DNA from: Symsagittifera roscoffensis
Lineage: Eukaryota; Xenacoelomorpha; Acoela; Convolutidae
Length of the DNA stretch: 60,000 bases
Assembly: GCF_963678635.1 (NCBI RefSeq)
Contig: NC_087067.1
Span: 17,183,639 to 17,243,638 of the forward strand
Direction of reading: 5' to 3'
Positions 1 to 8,474 of the stretch are shown here, in pieces. Each line of letters begins with the position of its first letter. Positions within the stretch are counted from its first letter, which is position 1. Under the pieces are notes generated by a model, which ran no database searches, had not been told where the DNA came from, and saw nothing but the letters and a program-made list of their open reading frames with translations. The position numbers and the translations under genes are program-made.

Positions 1-564
1 ATGTTTGAAATAGTCAATTATGAACCATGCTACGATTTTTTGTAAACAGTATTTAAAAATTTGTGAAATTTCATTGTTTAAAAAATTTTCACGCTTTGAT
101 GTTTGAACTGGTGACGTTATTTCGGTTTCTGTCTTTTTGAATATAGATAAATAACTAGATATTATTGCAAAAACATCGTTAGTAAAAATTGAATTCGCCC
201 TCTGTGATTTTTGATGTTGTATGTTTTTGATGTATTCTGCGAAAACTTTTGAAAATTCTATGTCGACGTCGTCTGTTTGAATAACAAGTTTACCATGAAA
301 TTTACTTGCTGTACTGAGTTCTATGGTATAAATTCCATATTGTTGTGTTAGGTTACATATTCTTTTTATATAATGATCGACAATTTGTCTTTTGATTTTT
401 ATTTCTGGGAATTCTGCTTTACATGGGCTAATTTCGTGTTCGAATAAATTTGCGATTAGATTTTTTTAAAATTGTATTTGTCCTCTATCTTCAGTGAGTG
501 AATTGATGAGAAATGGGAAAACAGAGTTTTCGTCTGGACTTTCGTCACTTGGACTTTGGCTCAT
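1..564 (-). pseudogene. gag: gag remnant of element C (5' part only)
   Basis: Read on the reverse strand from the ATG at 564-562, the translation matches the N-terminal region of element A's Gag, including a PFP/PFI stretch, an acidic 'DRGQ' stretch and 'ISPCK.EFP' followed by 'IKRQI'. An in-frame TAA about 40 codons in, where A reads Cys-Gln, stops it. The rest lies outside the window. It keeps the arrangement seen in A, in which gag starts inside the end of the 155-codon ORF. Confidence 0.8.
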
Positions 565-1005
565 TTTTTCGTTTTATGATTGTTAGTGCGTAATTTTCAA
601 TGTGTCTGATTGGTTGGTTCCAACTGTATAAACGTACTGGTTTAATTTTGTATATCTTTTTCATTCTTCTTTTTCCTTGTTTTAATGAATGTGATGTGGC
701 TTCTGAATCGGAAAAATATAATTGATCGTGAACTGGGTAATTTTTATTTACTGTGTCTTTTAGTTTGCAAAGTGCATCTAAATTACTGACTTCTGATTCG
801 GAGACTGCGTTTCTACGCTTTGAAAATCTTCTCCGTGTAATTTGTCTTTGTTTACTTAAAATTTTTCTTTTTATGTGTGTCGTTTTGTTCGAATATATCC
901 GATTGTTTGTTTATGCGGTGTAATTACAAGATCGTATGTTTCGTTGTTTATCTCACAATTGTGTAGAACAATTGTTTGTTTATTTCCTAAGTTGTTCAGT
1001 GACAT
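538..1005 (-). pseudogene. Remnant of the 155-codon pre-gag ORF, element C
   Basis: The ATG at 1005-1003 opens a frame close to the element A protein at 8007-8474: 'NLGNKQTI', then 'YDLVITPH', then 'QT.GYIRTKR'. A TAA interrupts it after about 45 codons. Matching amino acids then resume to the C-terminal 'WNQPIRHI.NY' motif just before gag. The retained protein similarity on both sides of the stop argues that the ORF was once translated in this lineage. Confidence 0.75.
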
Positions 1006-1495
1006 AAGGTTTAGGGTGAAGGATGCAAAGTTTTTATTAGTGATTTTTATATCCTAGACTGTTAGTCCTTACGATTTTTTGGTTAGCCTAACTTGGGTCT
1101 TTTTATTCAGGGTTGGAGAGAAAAGTATATATCGATTCCGGAGAATGATTGTTACTTTCTCGTGGATATTCTCAGTTGAAAACTTAATCTTACTTAAGGG
1201 TAGTGCTTGTGTTCAATGGTTGGAGAATAGTAAATCGATCCACAAGGTTCAGGTATAATTAGAACACAAGTAGTTCGTTAGGTGCTATTTTAATACTTAC
1301 TAAGGTTTAAGATTTAGCCTGGGTCAGGTAAGAGGGGGGATTAGATGAAGGATGAATAACCGAAGCTCTTCACTGTTTAGCCTAAATTGAATGGTTAGAG
1401 TGATTGAAAAATTTCTATTAGTCCTGGGCCTTGAAAGGGTTGAGGTCGTTAGACACTTTATTTATTGGGTGGGGGAGAACACAATTGTTCTGTTT

Positions 1496-1596
1496 GATCC
1501 AAGGATAGGCCTTGATGATCAGGATATAAAATTATGTGGTTTAAAATTGATTGAATTTAATTATTTAATGGAGATCCAAGGAAAGCCTTGATAATC
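1496..1596 (-). repeat. Leader hairpin repeats of element C
   Basis: Two copies (1496-1520 and 1573-1596) of the GATC-AT-CAAGG...CCTTG-GATC hairpin seen in the leader of element A, on the reverse strand. The first copy keeps both stem blocks exactly and the second has a small loop change. They sit between the leader ORF and the 155-codon ORF, as in A and B. Confidence 0.75.
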
Positions 1597-1999
1597 TAAT
1601 TTAAGATTGAACAAGTTGAAATCAAATAGGGATAAAAATTTGGGTAATCCTTTAGAAATAGTTAAAGTTTAATTGATAAAAAGGTTTAGTTTTGTATGAT
1701 ATTAGTGGTTAAATGATGGTTGTTATGTTTAGTTGATGAAGCTGGGGATGCCAGGATGATTTATATATACTAATAATTTATGATCAAGTTATCTAACTTT
1801 TATTTTTTATTTTCAATAAAAATATTTTTCAGATATCTTTTTGAATTTTACTGCAATTTTGGAGGAATCGATTTGAGGAGTTTTTATTAATCGTTATTGT
1901 ATAATAGTAATTTTGGTTTACCGCCTGAAAAAATCATTGAAGATTTTTCTTCAATTTTTTTTATGTTTGCAAATGAAAATCTAAATTCATCGCTAGTAA

Positions 2000-2193
2000 A
2001 ATCTAAATATAAAAGTTTGTGTTGGCTTTTGCCGTACGACCATGAAACTTAATGGTAAGTTTATTTTTAGTCGTAGATCGTCTCTCGTTCGAGGTCTTCT
2101 TCCAATACCGGGTAGTTTTCGTATTGTACGGAATAGTGATTCTGATCTATTGAGTCATAGAGTCATTTCAATTAAATTATTGTCATATAACAT
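2000..2193 (-). pseudogene. Remnant of the leader ORF, element C
   Basis: On the reverse strand the ATG at 2193-2191 and the internal ATG at 2166-2164 match the two candidate starts of the A leader ORF (6843 and 6870). A TGA falls three codons after the second Met, where A has CGA. The frame past it still reads a 'LNRSE..FRTI' then 'PGIGRR' series like A, so the amino acid pattern is preserved although this copy is dead. Confidence 0.65.
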
Positions 2194-2273
2194 TTTGAAA
2201 ATGTTTGTGTTTATTTCTAATTTATCTTGTTAGTTCTAAGCTAATTTTTTTTAAGGTCTTGTTCGAGACTTAT

Positions 2274-2283
2274 GGTCGCACCA
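2274..2283 (-). promoter_or_regulatory. Primer-binding site of element C
   Basis: The reverse strand reads TGGTGCGACC two bases inside the LTR end, the same as in elements A and B. It starts with TGG, complementary to a tRNA 3' CCA end, as expected for tRNA-primed minus-strand synthesis. The identity with A continues through at least GAAC, 23 bases in all. Confidence 0.8.
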
Positions 2284-2285
2284 GA

Positions 2286-2695
2286 TGAGTTAGGTTCGAG
2301 GTGTAACTCATAGAGTAATTTTGGATAGGGTACACCGTCTGCTCGTCACGCTATCTTATTTTCGGCCGGATAGATTCGGGCAACTTCTCAGTCTTATACC
2401 GATCCTAATCTTACTCTTATATCTACTAGTCTCTGGGTGTTTAACTAGTCTCTGCTAGGCTCAATAGATCTAGAGTATACTGGCTTATTGCGATTGCCAA
2501 AAGGTCTCTTGGAGAGGTAACTAATTTCTAAGATAAATTCAAATCTCTCTGGTGCTGAAGTTACAAGTAACTTCAGCACTTACAAATAAGTGGGTTGTTA
2601 GTTAGATGGATCATGATTGGTTAATAATAAATATTTTATAGATATAAAATATCCAATTTATAACCAATAATAAATATAGTTTATATCTGGTTTTA
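2286..2695 (-). repeat. 5' LTR of element C (about 410 bp)
   Basis: The reverse complement aligns along its length with the 408-bp LTR of element A. The PBS-proximal end (TAACTCA) is clear at 2286. The outer end is decayed and is set at 2695 by alignment, where A's TGGAACC has become roughly TAAAACC. The 28-nt dyad lies at 2552-2579 with perfectly paired 13-nt arms. A's AATAAA has become AATAAG. Confidence 0.85.
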
Positions 2696-3200
2696 AAAAT
2701 ATCAGAAAGGCATAAATAATTTTTAATAACTCAAAAAACCTCATGCAAATTTTTATTTGGGCAAAAATTAAACATAACGAGTATCCCCTTATAGAATCAC
2801 AGTTTTCAATTTCTCTTTATATTCTCTGTATTTCTTGCGGTTGGTGTTTTTGGTTTGCCCTCTAATTATCAATATTTTGAAAATAGGGTTTGTAATCTAG
2901 TTTTTTGCTCGAGAAAATTCTAATGGACAGATGGTTTCCCTAAAAGCAAATATCAACAGCCATTGCCACTTTTTTGTGGCATTCATCGTCTTGATAAACA
3001 AAACAGCTGTTTCTCGGAAAGCTTGCACACTATTTTGTTTACCATTTCCTCGAGGTCAAAGGTCAAAAATTTGAAACTTTTCAAAGAAAGCACTGAATCA
3101 ACTGTGACCATTTCAATAGAGTTGATTACTGGATAAGGAAGCAAACCCAGATTCGGTTAACGCTTGAATCTAAATCAGTGGTCCTTGAGGAGTAGAGGTC
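2696..3200. other. AT-rich host DNA, no gene seen
   Basis: Flank of element C beyond its 5' LTR. I see no coding frame with recognisable content, no exon-like stretch with splice sites and no clear repeat. There is a short local inverted repeat GCCA..CCAC / GTGGC near 2960. Confidence 0.5.
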
Positions 3201-3830
3201 ATGTTATGGATCTAGAATACATATTTTACATTATTACTTAACAAAGTATGGCTTTCAAGGTCAACGTGGTTTTCACTCTTCTTGGCGCGTACAATCAGAG
3301 GCTAGCGTAGGCATAGTGAAGTCAAGTTCATTATGTTACAGTTTGAGCTTGTTAAATTTTATCAAGTAGTGCAAGTGCATACTTCCACATGGCGCAGTCA
3401 CAAACTATTTCGAAGTACCGCAATCTAGATTTGTATTGGCAAAAACCATAACAGGAATAACCAGTATCATGGAGGTACTGGATCCAGAAACTTCAGCTGG
3501 TAATGATCGCAAAGGATATAGACATAGGCGATCTGTTAGAAGATAATGTACTACCAGAAAACATGTGTCCAGCTCCGGAATAATTTGTCCAAACACAAGA
3601 CTCGGCATCACACACACATAGAGAAACGCAAAACGAGGACGGAAGAATACTTTTAAAGTCTCATCGGCAAACTTCACTAATATGGCTGAAGAAAACACTG
3701 TGGTCTAAGATAGATTTTATGTGCTGCTTGTTCAAAATCCAGTAAAAAAGCGATGCGGCTCTCCATTTTTGATGAAACTTCATGTTTTTTACGTTTTTGG
3801 GAAAACCAAAAATAAAAATGATTGCAAGTT
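3200..3830. repeat. Duplicated ~620-bp segment, copy 1
   Basis: This stretch recurs at about 4480-5115 in the same orientation, offset about 1.28 kb. The core 3370-3720 is nearly identical to 4645-5000; similarity fades outward. On the + strand a fragment reads 'LDPE...R..YRHRRSVRR' before a stop, which faintly recalls the basic run ahead of the catalytic core in integrase-like transposases of invertebrate elements. The resemblance is weak and from memory. The 97-codon reverse-strand ORFs in both copies look like shadows kept open because the copies are young. Confidence 0.7.
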
Positions 3831-4480
3831 TGTTGCAAACAAGTGTTTAGCAAGTTTGGTTTACGTACTACAACTTAATATTTTTCTTTTTTTTTCAATA
3901 TCTTTTTCACTGGCGTTTTTCAGCGAAATCATGGTAAAAAATATTTTGTGTTGCTCCTGTTTTCAGATTTGATTGCTTGTTTATGCTTCAATTTAGGGCT
4001 TAAAATTGTATGAGAACTGAAAATCATCACGAAATGATTTGAAAAAGTTAGCAAAAACTGAGTTTTGAACAACTTTTACTTAATTTATGGTCGCAATGAT
4101 CCATTCAAGTTGTTCTTCTTTTAAAAAACAATTGTTTGTTTAAATCCCAATTTATTGTCTTAGGTTATTTTGAAAATTAAAATCATCAGGAATGAGAAAA
4201 CTTTTACTTGCAAAAAAGAACCTATTGGCAATTTTTAGATAATCCTAATCCTGATGCCACTTTGTCGCAAATCGCATTTATGCTGTTCTTGTTTCTAGAT
4301 TTAGTTTTTGTTTGAGCCACATTTAATTGTTTTAAAAACGTAAAAAAGTAAAAGACTAACCTGCAGGTTAATGTAATCAAACTGACTGATTACAATGATT
4401 GAATTTATTATATATGTTCTTGTGCAAACCAAACGATCAATATTGTTGTTGTTTTAGAATTAGCTGAAGGAGGAATATGG
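3830..4480. repeat. AT-rich spacer with degenerate ~140-bp repeat units
   Basis: No gene is visible. Degenerate phrases recur: 'ATGGTCGCAATGATCCATTC' here near 4086, and close variants near 6030, 6150, 35590 and 35730. They are usually followed by a 'TTGATTGCTTGTTTATG'-like phrase and an 'AAAATCATCA' phrase, suggesting an old dispersed or tandem repeat family. Boundaries are not clear. Confidence 0.4.
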
Positions 4481-5115
4481 CGAAAACTTCAAAGTATGGA
4501 TCTAGATTTTACAATGAGTTTTTGAATAACGTGCAATGGCTTTCAAGGTTAACGCTGCTAATACTCTATATCGCGCGTACAGCCAGTGGCTGGCGTAGTC
4601 ATAGTGATTTCAGGTTGATCATTTTACGCTTTGTTAGTGTTAAGTTTTATCAAGTAGTGCAAGTGCATACTTCCACATGGCGCAGTCACAACCTATTTCG
4701 AACTACCACGACCTAGATTTGCATTGCCAAAAACCATTACAGGAATAACCAGTATCATGGGAGTACTGGATTCAGAATTTTCAGCTGGTATTGATCGCAA
4801 AAGATATAGACATAGGCGATCTGTTAGAAGATAATGTACTACCAGAAAACATGTGTCCAGCTCCGGAATAATTTGTCCAAACACAAGACTCGGCATCACA
4901 CACACATAGAGAAACGCGAAACGAGGACGGAAGAATACTTTTAAAGTCTCATCGGCAAACTTCAGTAATATGGCTGAAGAAAACACTGTGGTCTAAGATA
5001 GATTTTATGTGCTGCTCGTTCAAAGTCCAGAACAAAGCAATGTGACTCTCCATTTTTGATGAAGCTTCATGTTTGTATGTTTTTTTTGGGAAAACCAAAA
5101 ATAAAAATGATTGCA
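4480..5115. repeat. Duplicated ~620-bp segment, copy 2
   Basis: Direct repeat partner of 3200-3830. It shares the landmarks 'CAAGTAGTGCAAGTGCATAC', a 'GGCGCAGTCACAA' stretch and the same end run ('GATTTTATGTGCTGC', then 'AAACCAAAAATAAAAATGA'). About 365 bp of it is close to identical. No terminal inverted repeats or target duplication were found, so a segmental duplication or two insertions of one unknown element are both possible. Confidence 0.7.
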
Positions 5116-6342
5116 AGTTTTAACAATCACAACAAACAAATAGGTTTTTTTGCAAATACCCACATCAGTATGTCTCCATTGAAAATCATATATCTGGCAG
5201 TTTCAAGTCCGAAAATTAATTCAACCCTCAGACAATCAATCATATCGCAATTGTTTGTTCGAATATGTAAATATTAGACTTTATGGTCAAAAAATATTCT
5301 AAATTACTTTTTGTGTAATGTATACTGGAATTAAAAAGTGTTCTATTTTCTTTAAACAATAAAAAACTTTTTTTTCTCCAAATATATGCAATTATGTTAT
5401 TGTTTTTTTCTCCATAAAATACCAATAAATTTTGTTTTAAGTACCCTATAACGACAATACGACAATAAAACCTTTTTTACCCAACAAACTCGTAATCAAA
5501 AAATTCCATGAAAGCAAGATTTTCTGCTTGGAATGAAACAATACGCAGATTTTTATTGAATTTAGTTTACGTACTAAGCCTTCATATTTTTCTTTTTTTT
5601 CTTATCTTTTTCACTGACAACTTTAAGTGACATCATGGTATAGAATTTTTTGTTGCTCTTGTTTTTGGATTGGATTGCTGATAATTGCTTATTTGTAAGG
5701 CTATTTTGTCGTAACACACATTAATATTGCTCTTGTTTTTGAATTTAATTTCTTTTTGGGACTCATTTTATTGCTTTAGTTTGTTTTGAAAGCTAAAATC
5801 ATTAAATATACTCAAAAAAATAGCAATAATTATTAATTCTTCCGATGGTTTTAAATCAGATCTTGGTCTCAATCCTCTATAAAAGTTACTTTTGTTATCA
5901 GCAATTTTTGTTTGTTTATTCTTCATTTTTTTTTGTGTTGAATTAATTTTCAGCTGACAACCACTAGAAACTTTTAACAATTTACTTGTTAAGACTGGAT
6001 CATTTTTTACTGATGATTTACCGAGATCATGGTCGCAATGCTCCTTTTTCTGCTCTTTTTTTCAAATTCAATGGCTTGTTTTCGCATTATTTTTTTTGCT
6101 CAAATTGTATTGGAACTAAAAACTATGTTTAATTTTTTTGGTAGCATAATAATGGTAGCAATGATCTATGTTGATTGCTTTTCTTTTTAGATTTAAACTA
6201 TGAAATATATTTTTCTGCTTACAGTGAATCTCATTTTTGAATAGAATTTATTGGGGCTCTTTGGTTTTATTGCAATTATATGGCAAAAAAAATTGGTTTT
6301 ATTGCAATTTTAAGGCAAAAAAAATAGAGAATATTAAGAAAA
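5116..6342. repeat. AT-rich host DNA up to element A, with degenerate repeats
   Basis: No gene is recognised. Two or three more copies of the degenerate 'GGTCGCAATGnTCC' family occur between about 5580 and 6200. Just before element A a ~32-bp unit (TTGGTTTTATTGCAATT...GGCAAAAAAAA) is duplicated in tandem at about 6262-6325. TTAT at 6343-6346 is the left target duplication of element A. Confidence 0.5.
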
Positions 6343-6346
6343 TTAT

Positions 6347-6754
6347 TGGAACCTGATCTAAACTATATTTTATGATTGGATAAATTAAATGTTTTACCAA
6401 TGTAAAGTATTTAATATTAACCAATCATGATCCATCTAACTAACAACCCACTTATTTGTAAGTGCTGAAGTTACTTGTAATTTCAGCACCAGAGAGATTT
6501 GAATTTAACTTAGAAATTAGTTGGACTCTCCCGAGCACTTCAGCAGCCGCAATAAACCAGTATACCCTAGATCTATTGAGCCTAGCAGAGACTAGTTAAA
6601 CAACCTGAGACTAGATAGTATAAGAGTAAGATTAGGATCGGTATTAGACTAAGAAGTTGCACGAATCTATCCGGCCGAAAATAAGATAGCGTGACGAGCA
6701 GACGGTGTACCCTATCCGAAATTACTCTATGAGTTACGCCCCAGTCATAACTCA
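6347..6754 (+). repeat. 5' LTR of element A (408 bp)
   Basis: Starts TGGAACC and ends AACTCA, so it has TG...CA ends, and is matched base for base by eye by 24790-25197. It contains the 28-nt dyad at 6462-6489 and AATAAA at 6551-6556, which probably marks the R region. No clear TATA box was picked out, although the first 100 bp are AT-rich. Confidence 0.97.
6462..6489 (+). promoter_or_regulatory. Conserved dyad in the LTR (hairpin or palindromic operator)
   Basis: Arms GTGCTGAAGTTAC and GTAATTTCAGCAC pair over 13 positions (one G-T pair) around a 2-nt centre. It recurs at 24905-24932. In element C (2552-2579) the arms pair perfectly. In element B (39095-39122, 56222-56249) the inner half changes on both sides together (ACTAC with GTAGT). 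Paired changes imply selection on the symmetry, either as RNA structure or as a binding site for a dimeric factor. Confidence 0.8.
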
Positions 6755-6756
6755 TC

Positions 6757-6766
6757 TGGTGCGACC
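6757..6766 (+). promoter_or_regulatory. Primer-binding site of element A
   Basis: TGGTGCGACC lies 2 nt after the 5' LTR and is identical in A, B and C. The reverse complement of 6757-6779 ends in CCA and contains GTTCGAG, like a tRNA T-loop, so complementarity may extend well up the tRNA. I could not name the tRNA. Confidence 0.8.
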
Positions 6767-6842
6767 ATAAGTCTCGAACAAGACCTTATTAGATTAGAAT
6801 TAACCAAAATTAGATTAGAAATTAGACAAAAACATTTACAAA

Positions 6843-7076
6843 ATGTTATACGACAATAATTTAATTGAAATGTCTCTCCGACTCAATAGATCCGAGCCAA
6901 TATTCCGAACCATAATAGAACTACCCGGAATTGGAAGAAGACATCGAACCAAAGACGACATACGACAAAGTAGAAACTTGCCGTATAGTTATATGATAGT
7001 TCGGCAAAAGCCAGAACAAACTTTTATATTTCGAATACTACTTGCAATGAATTTAGATTTCCATTTGCAAACATAA
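6843..7076 (+). CDS. Conserved leader ORF, arginine-rich small protein
   Basis: Short frame about 90 nt after the LTR, before all other genes. It has two in-frame Mets, at 6843 and 6870. Element B has only the second (its ORF runs 39479-39646, 55 codons), so 6870 is the likelier start. From there the pattern LRLNRS..IFR.I...PGI..R..T..D.R....LP is shared with B and with the broken copy in C. B's version is still ATG-to-stop although B's other long genes are broken. No known domain is recognised and the protein is basic. It could be a real accessory peptide, an upstream ORF controlling translation of the long leader, or a first coding exon spliced to a downstream frame that lacks an ATG. The function is unknown. 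Confidence 0.55.
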   Translation: MLYDNNLIEMSLRLNRSEPIFRTIIELPGIGRRHRTKDDIRQSRNLPYSYMIVRQKPEQTFIFRILLAMNLDFHLQT

Positions 7077-8006
7077 AACCTTGAAGTAAATCTTCAAAAT
7101 CATTTCAGGCGCTAAACAAAATTAATATTATACAATAACGATTGATAAAAAGATCTAAGATCGTTTTCCTAAAATTCTGCAGTATTATACAAAACATGTT
7201 TGAAAAATATTTATTGGAAAATAAAAATAAAAATTAGTAGCATGACAATAAATGGTTAGTAATCATAAATCATCCTGTTGTTCCAGCTTCATCACCTAAA
7301 ACATAACAGCAATCATCAAACCCACTAATATCATAAAAACACTAAATCTTTCCTTTACACAAATTTAAAACCTCATTAAAACTTAAAGTCACTTAATTTT
7401 AAAACCAGATCATCAAGGCTTATCCTTGGATCTTAAATCATTTTCTACTTCATTACATTTTAAATTTGATCATCAAGGCTTATCCTTGGATCAAACAGAA
7501 CAACTTTGTTCTCCCCCACCCACTTAATTAGTGTCTAACGACCTCAAACGTCGATTCACTACCCAACCCTTTCTAAAGACCCAAGACTAATAGAAATTTT
7601 TAAACAAAACTAATCATTCAAATTAGGATAAACAGTGAAGAACTTCGGTTATTCATCCTTCACTTGATCCCCCCTCTTACCAGACCCAGGATAAATCTTA
7701 GACTTAGTAAGTTTAAAATAGTACCTAACGAACTACTCGCGTTCTAATTATACCTGAACCTTGTGGATCGATTTACTATTCTCCAACCCTTGAACACAAT
7801 CACTCCCTTAAGTAAGATTAAGTAAGTTAACACCTTAGCTTATACTAGTCACGAGAAAGTAAAATCATTCTCCGGAATCGATATACTTTTCTCTCCAACC
7901 CTGAACAAAAAGACCCAGGTTAAGCTAACCAAAAAATCGTAAGAACTAACAGTTTAAGAAAATAGAAATCATTTAACAACCTTTTGCATCCGTCATCCTA
8001 AACCTT
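7077..8006 (+). other. Long non-coding leader of element A
   Basis: About 930 nt without a supported gene, between the leader ORF and the 155-codon ORF. It aligns in order with the matching leader stretches of B and C, including the hairpin repeats, 'CTAACGACCTCA' blocks, 'CTCTCCAACCC' near the end and a conserved 'GCATCC.TCA.CCTA.ACCTTATGTCA' run into the next ATG. Retroelement leaders of this kind often hold packaging and dimerisation signals; that role is inferred here. Confidence 0.6.
7408..7492 (+). repeat. Twin leader hairpins, 60-bp period
   Basis: Two identical 25-nt copies at 7408-7432 and 7468-7492, exactly 60 bp apart. Each folds as GATC-(AT bulge)-CAAGG, loop CTTAT, CCTTG-GATC. 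Elements B (three degenerate copies, about 39983-40115) and C (two copies, 1496-1596) have them at the same place. A packaging, dimerisation or translation-control element is plausible. Confidence 0.75.
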
Positions 8007-8474
8007 ATGTCATTTAAAAACCTAGGAAATAAACAAACAATCATTTTACACAATTGTGAAATAGATAACAAAAAATACGACCTTGTAATCACACCTCATA
8101 CACAAACAGTTGGATACATTCGCACAAAACGACAAACACTAAAGAGAAAAATAATAACTAAACAAAGACAAATAACACGAAAAAGATTTTCAAAGAATCG
8201 AAACGCATTTTCAGAATCAGAAACCAACAGTTTAGACGAACTTTACAAACTAAAAGAATCAGTAGATAAAAATTACCCACTTCACGATCAATTATATTTT
8301 TCTGACTCAGAAACAACTTCAAATTCATCACAAAGAGGAAAAAGAAGAATAAAAAAGCAGTACAAACACAAACCAGTACATCTATACAATTGGAATCAAC
8401 CAATTCGACACATTAATAATTACATATTAACAGTCATCGAACGAAAAAATGAGCTCAACACACACTCCAGGTGA
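8007..8474 (+). CDS. 155-residue basic accessory protein, overlaps gag
   Basis: ATG-initiated ORF directly upstream of gag. Its last 26 nt overlap the gag start in another frame. The protein is strongly basic, with an Arg/Lys run around residues 39-66 that could bind nucleic acid or act as a nuclear signal, then a Ser/Glu-rich middle and a C-terminal 'YNWNQPIRHINNYILT' motif. No signal peptide or membrane segment is seen. Elements B (from 40655) and C (from 1005) keep the same protein pattern, though both are interrupted by stops. The position before gag is unusual for Ty3/gypsy elements. I recognise no family; a nucleic-acid-binding or regulatory role is only a guess from charge. Confidence 0.75.
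   Translation: MSFKNLGNKQTIILHNCEIDNKKYDLVITPHTQTVGYIRTKRQTLKRKIITKQRQITRKRFSKNRNAFSESETNSLDELYKLKESVDKNYPLHDQLYFSDSETTSNSSQRGKRRIKKQYKHKPVHLYNWNQPIRHINNYILTVIERKNELNTHSR

Larger units (their letters stand above)
1..2695 (-). mobile_element. Element C: 5' part of a decayed LTR retroelement, cut by the window edge
   Basis: The reverse strand of this stretch follows the 5' end of element A (6347 onward) in order: LTR, primer-binding site, leader ORF, two copies of the leader hairpin, 155-codon ORF, then the start of gag. The LTR is at 2286-2695 and the copy runs off the left edge inside gag, so its length, 3' LTR and target duplication cannot be seen. Stop codons interrupt the leader ORF, the 155-codon ORF and gag, so this copy cannot make these proteins. 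It lies head to head with element A; the two 5' LTRs are about 3.65 kb apart. Its LTR is closer to A's than to B's. Confidence 0.9.

Noticed and set aside
3405-3698. 97-codon reverse ORF, repeated at 4693-4986, as a conserved gene pair
   Set aside because: The two are similar because the DNA is duplicated; the protein is not recognisable and the + strand reading is as plausible.
7095-7115. Splice acceptor TTTCAGGCG in the leader
   Set aside because: Present in A and C but lost in B, and no donor partner could be fixed.
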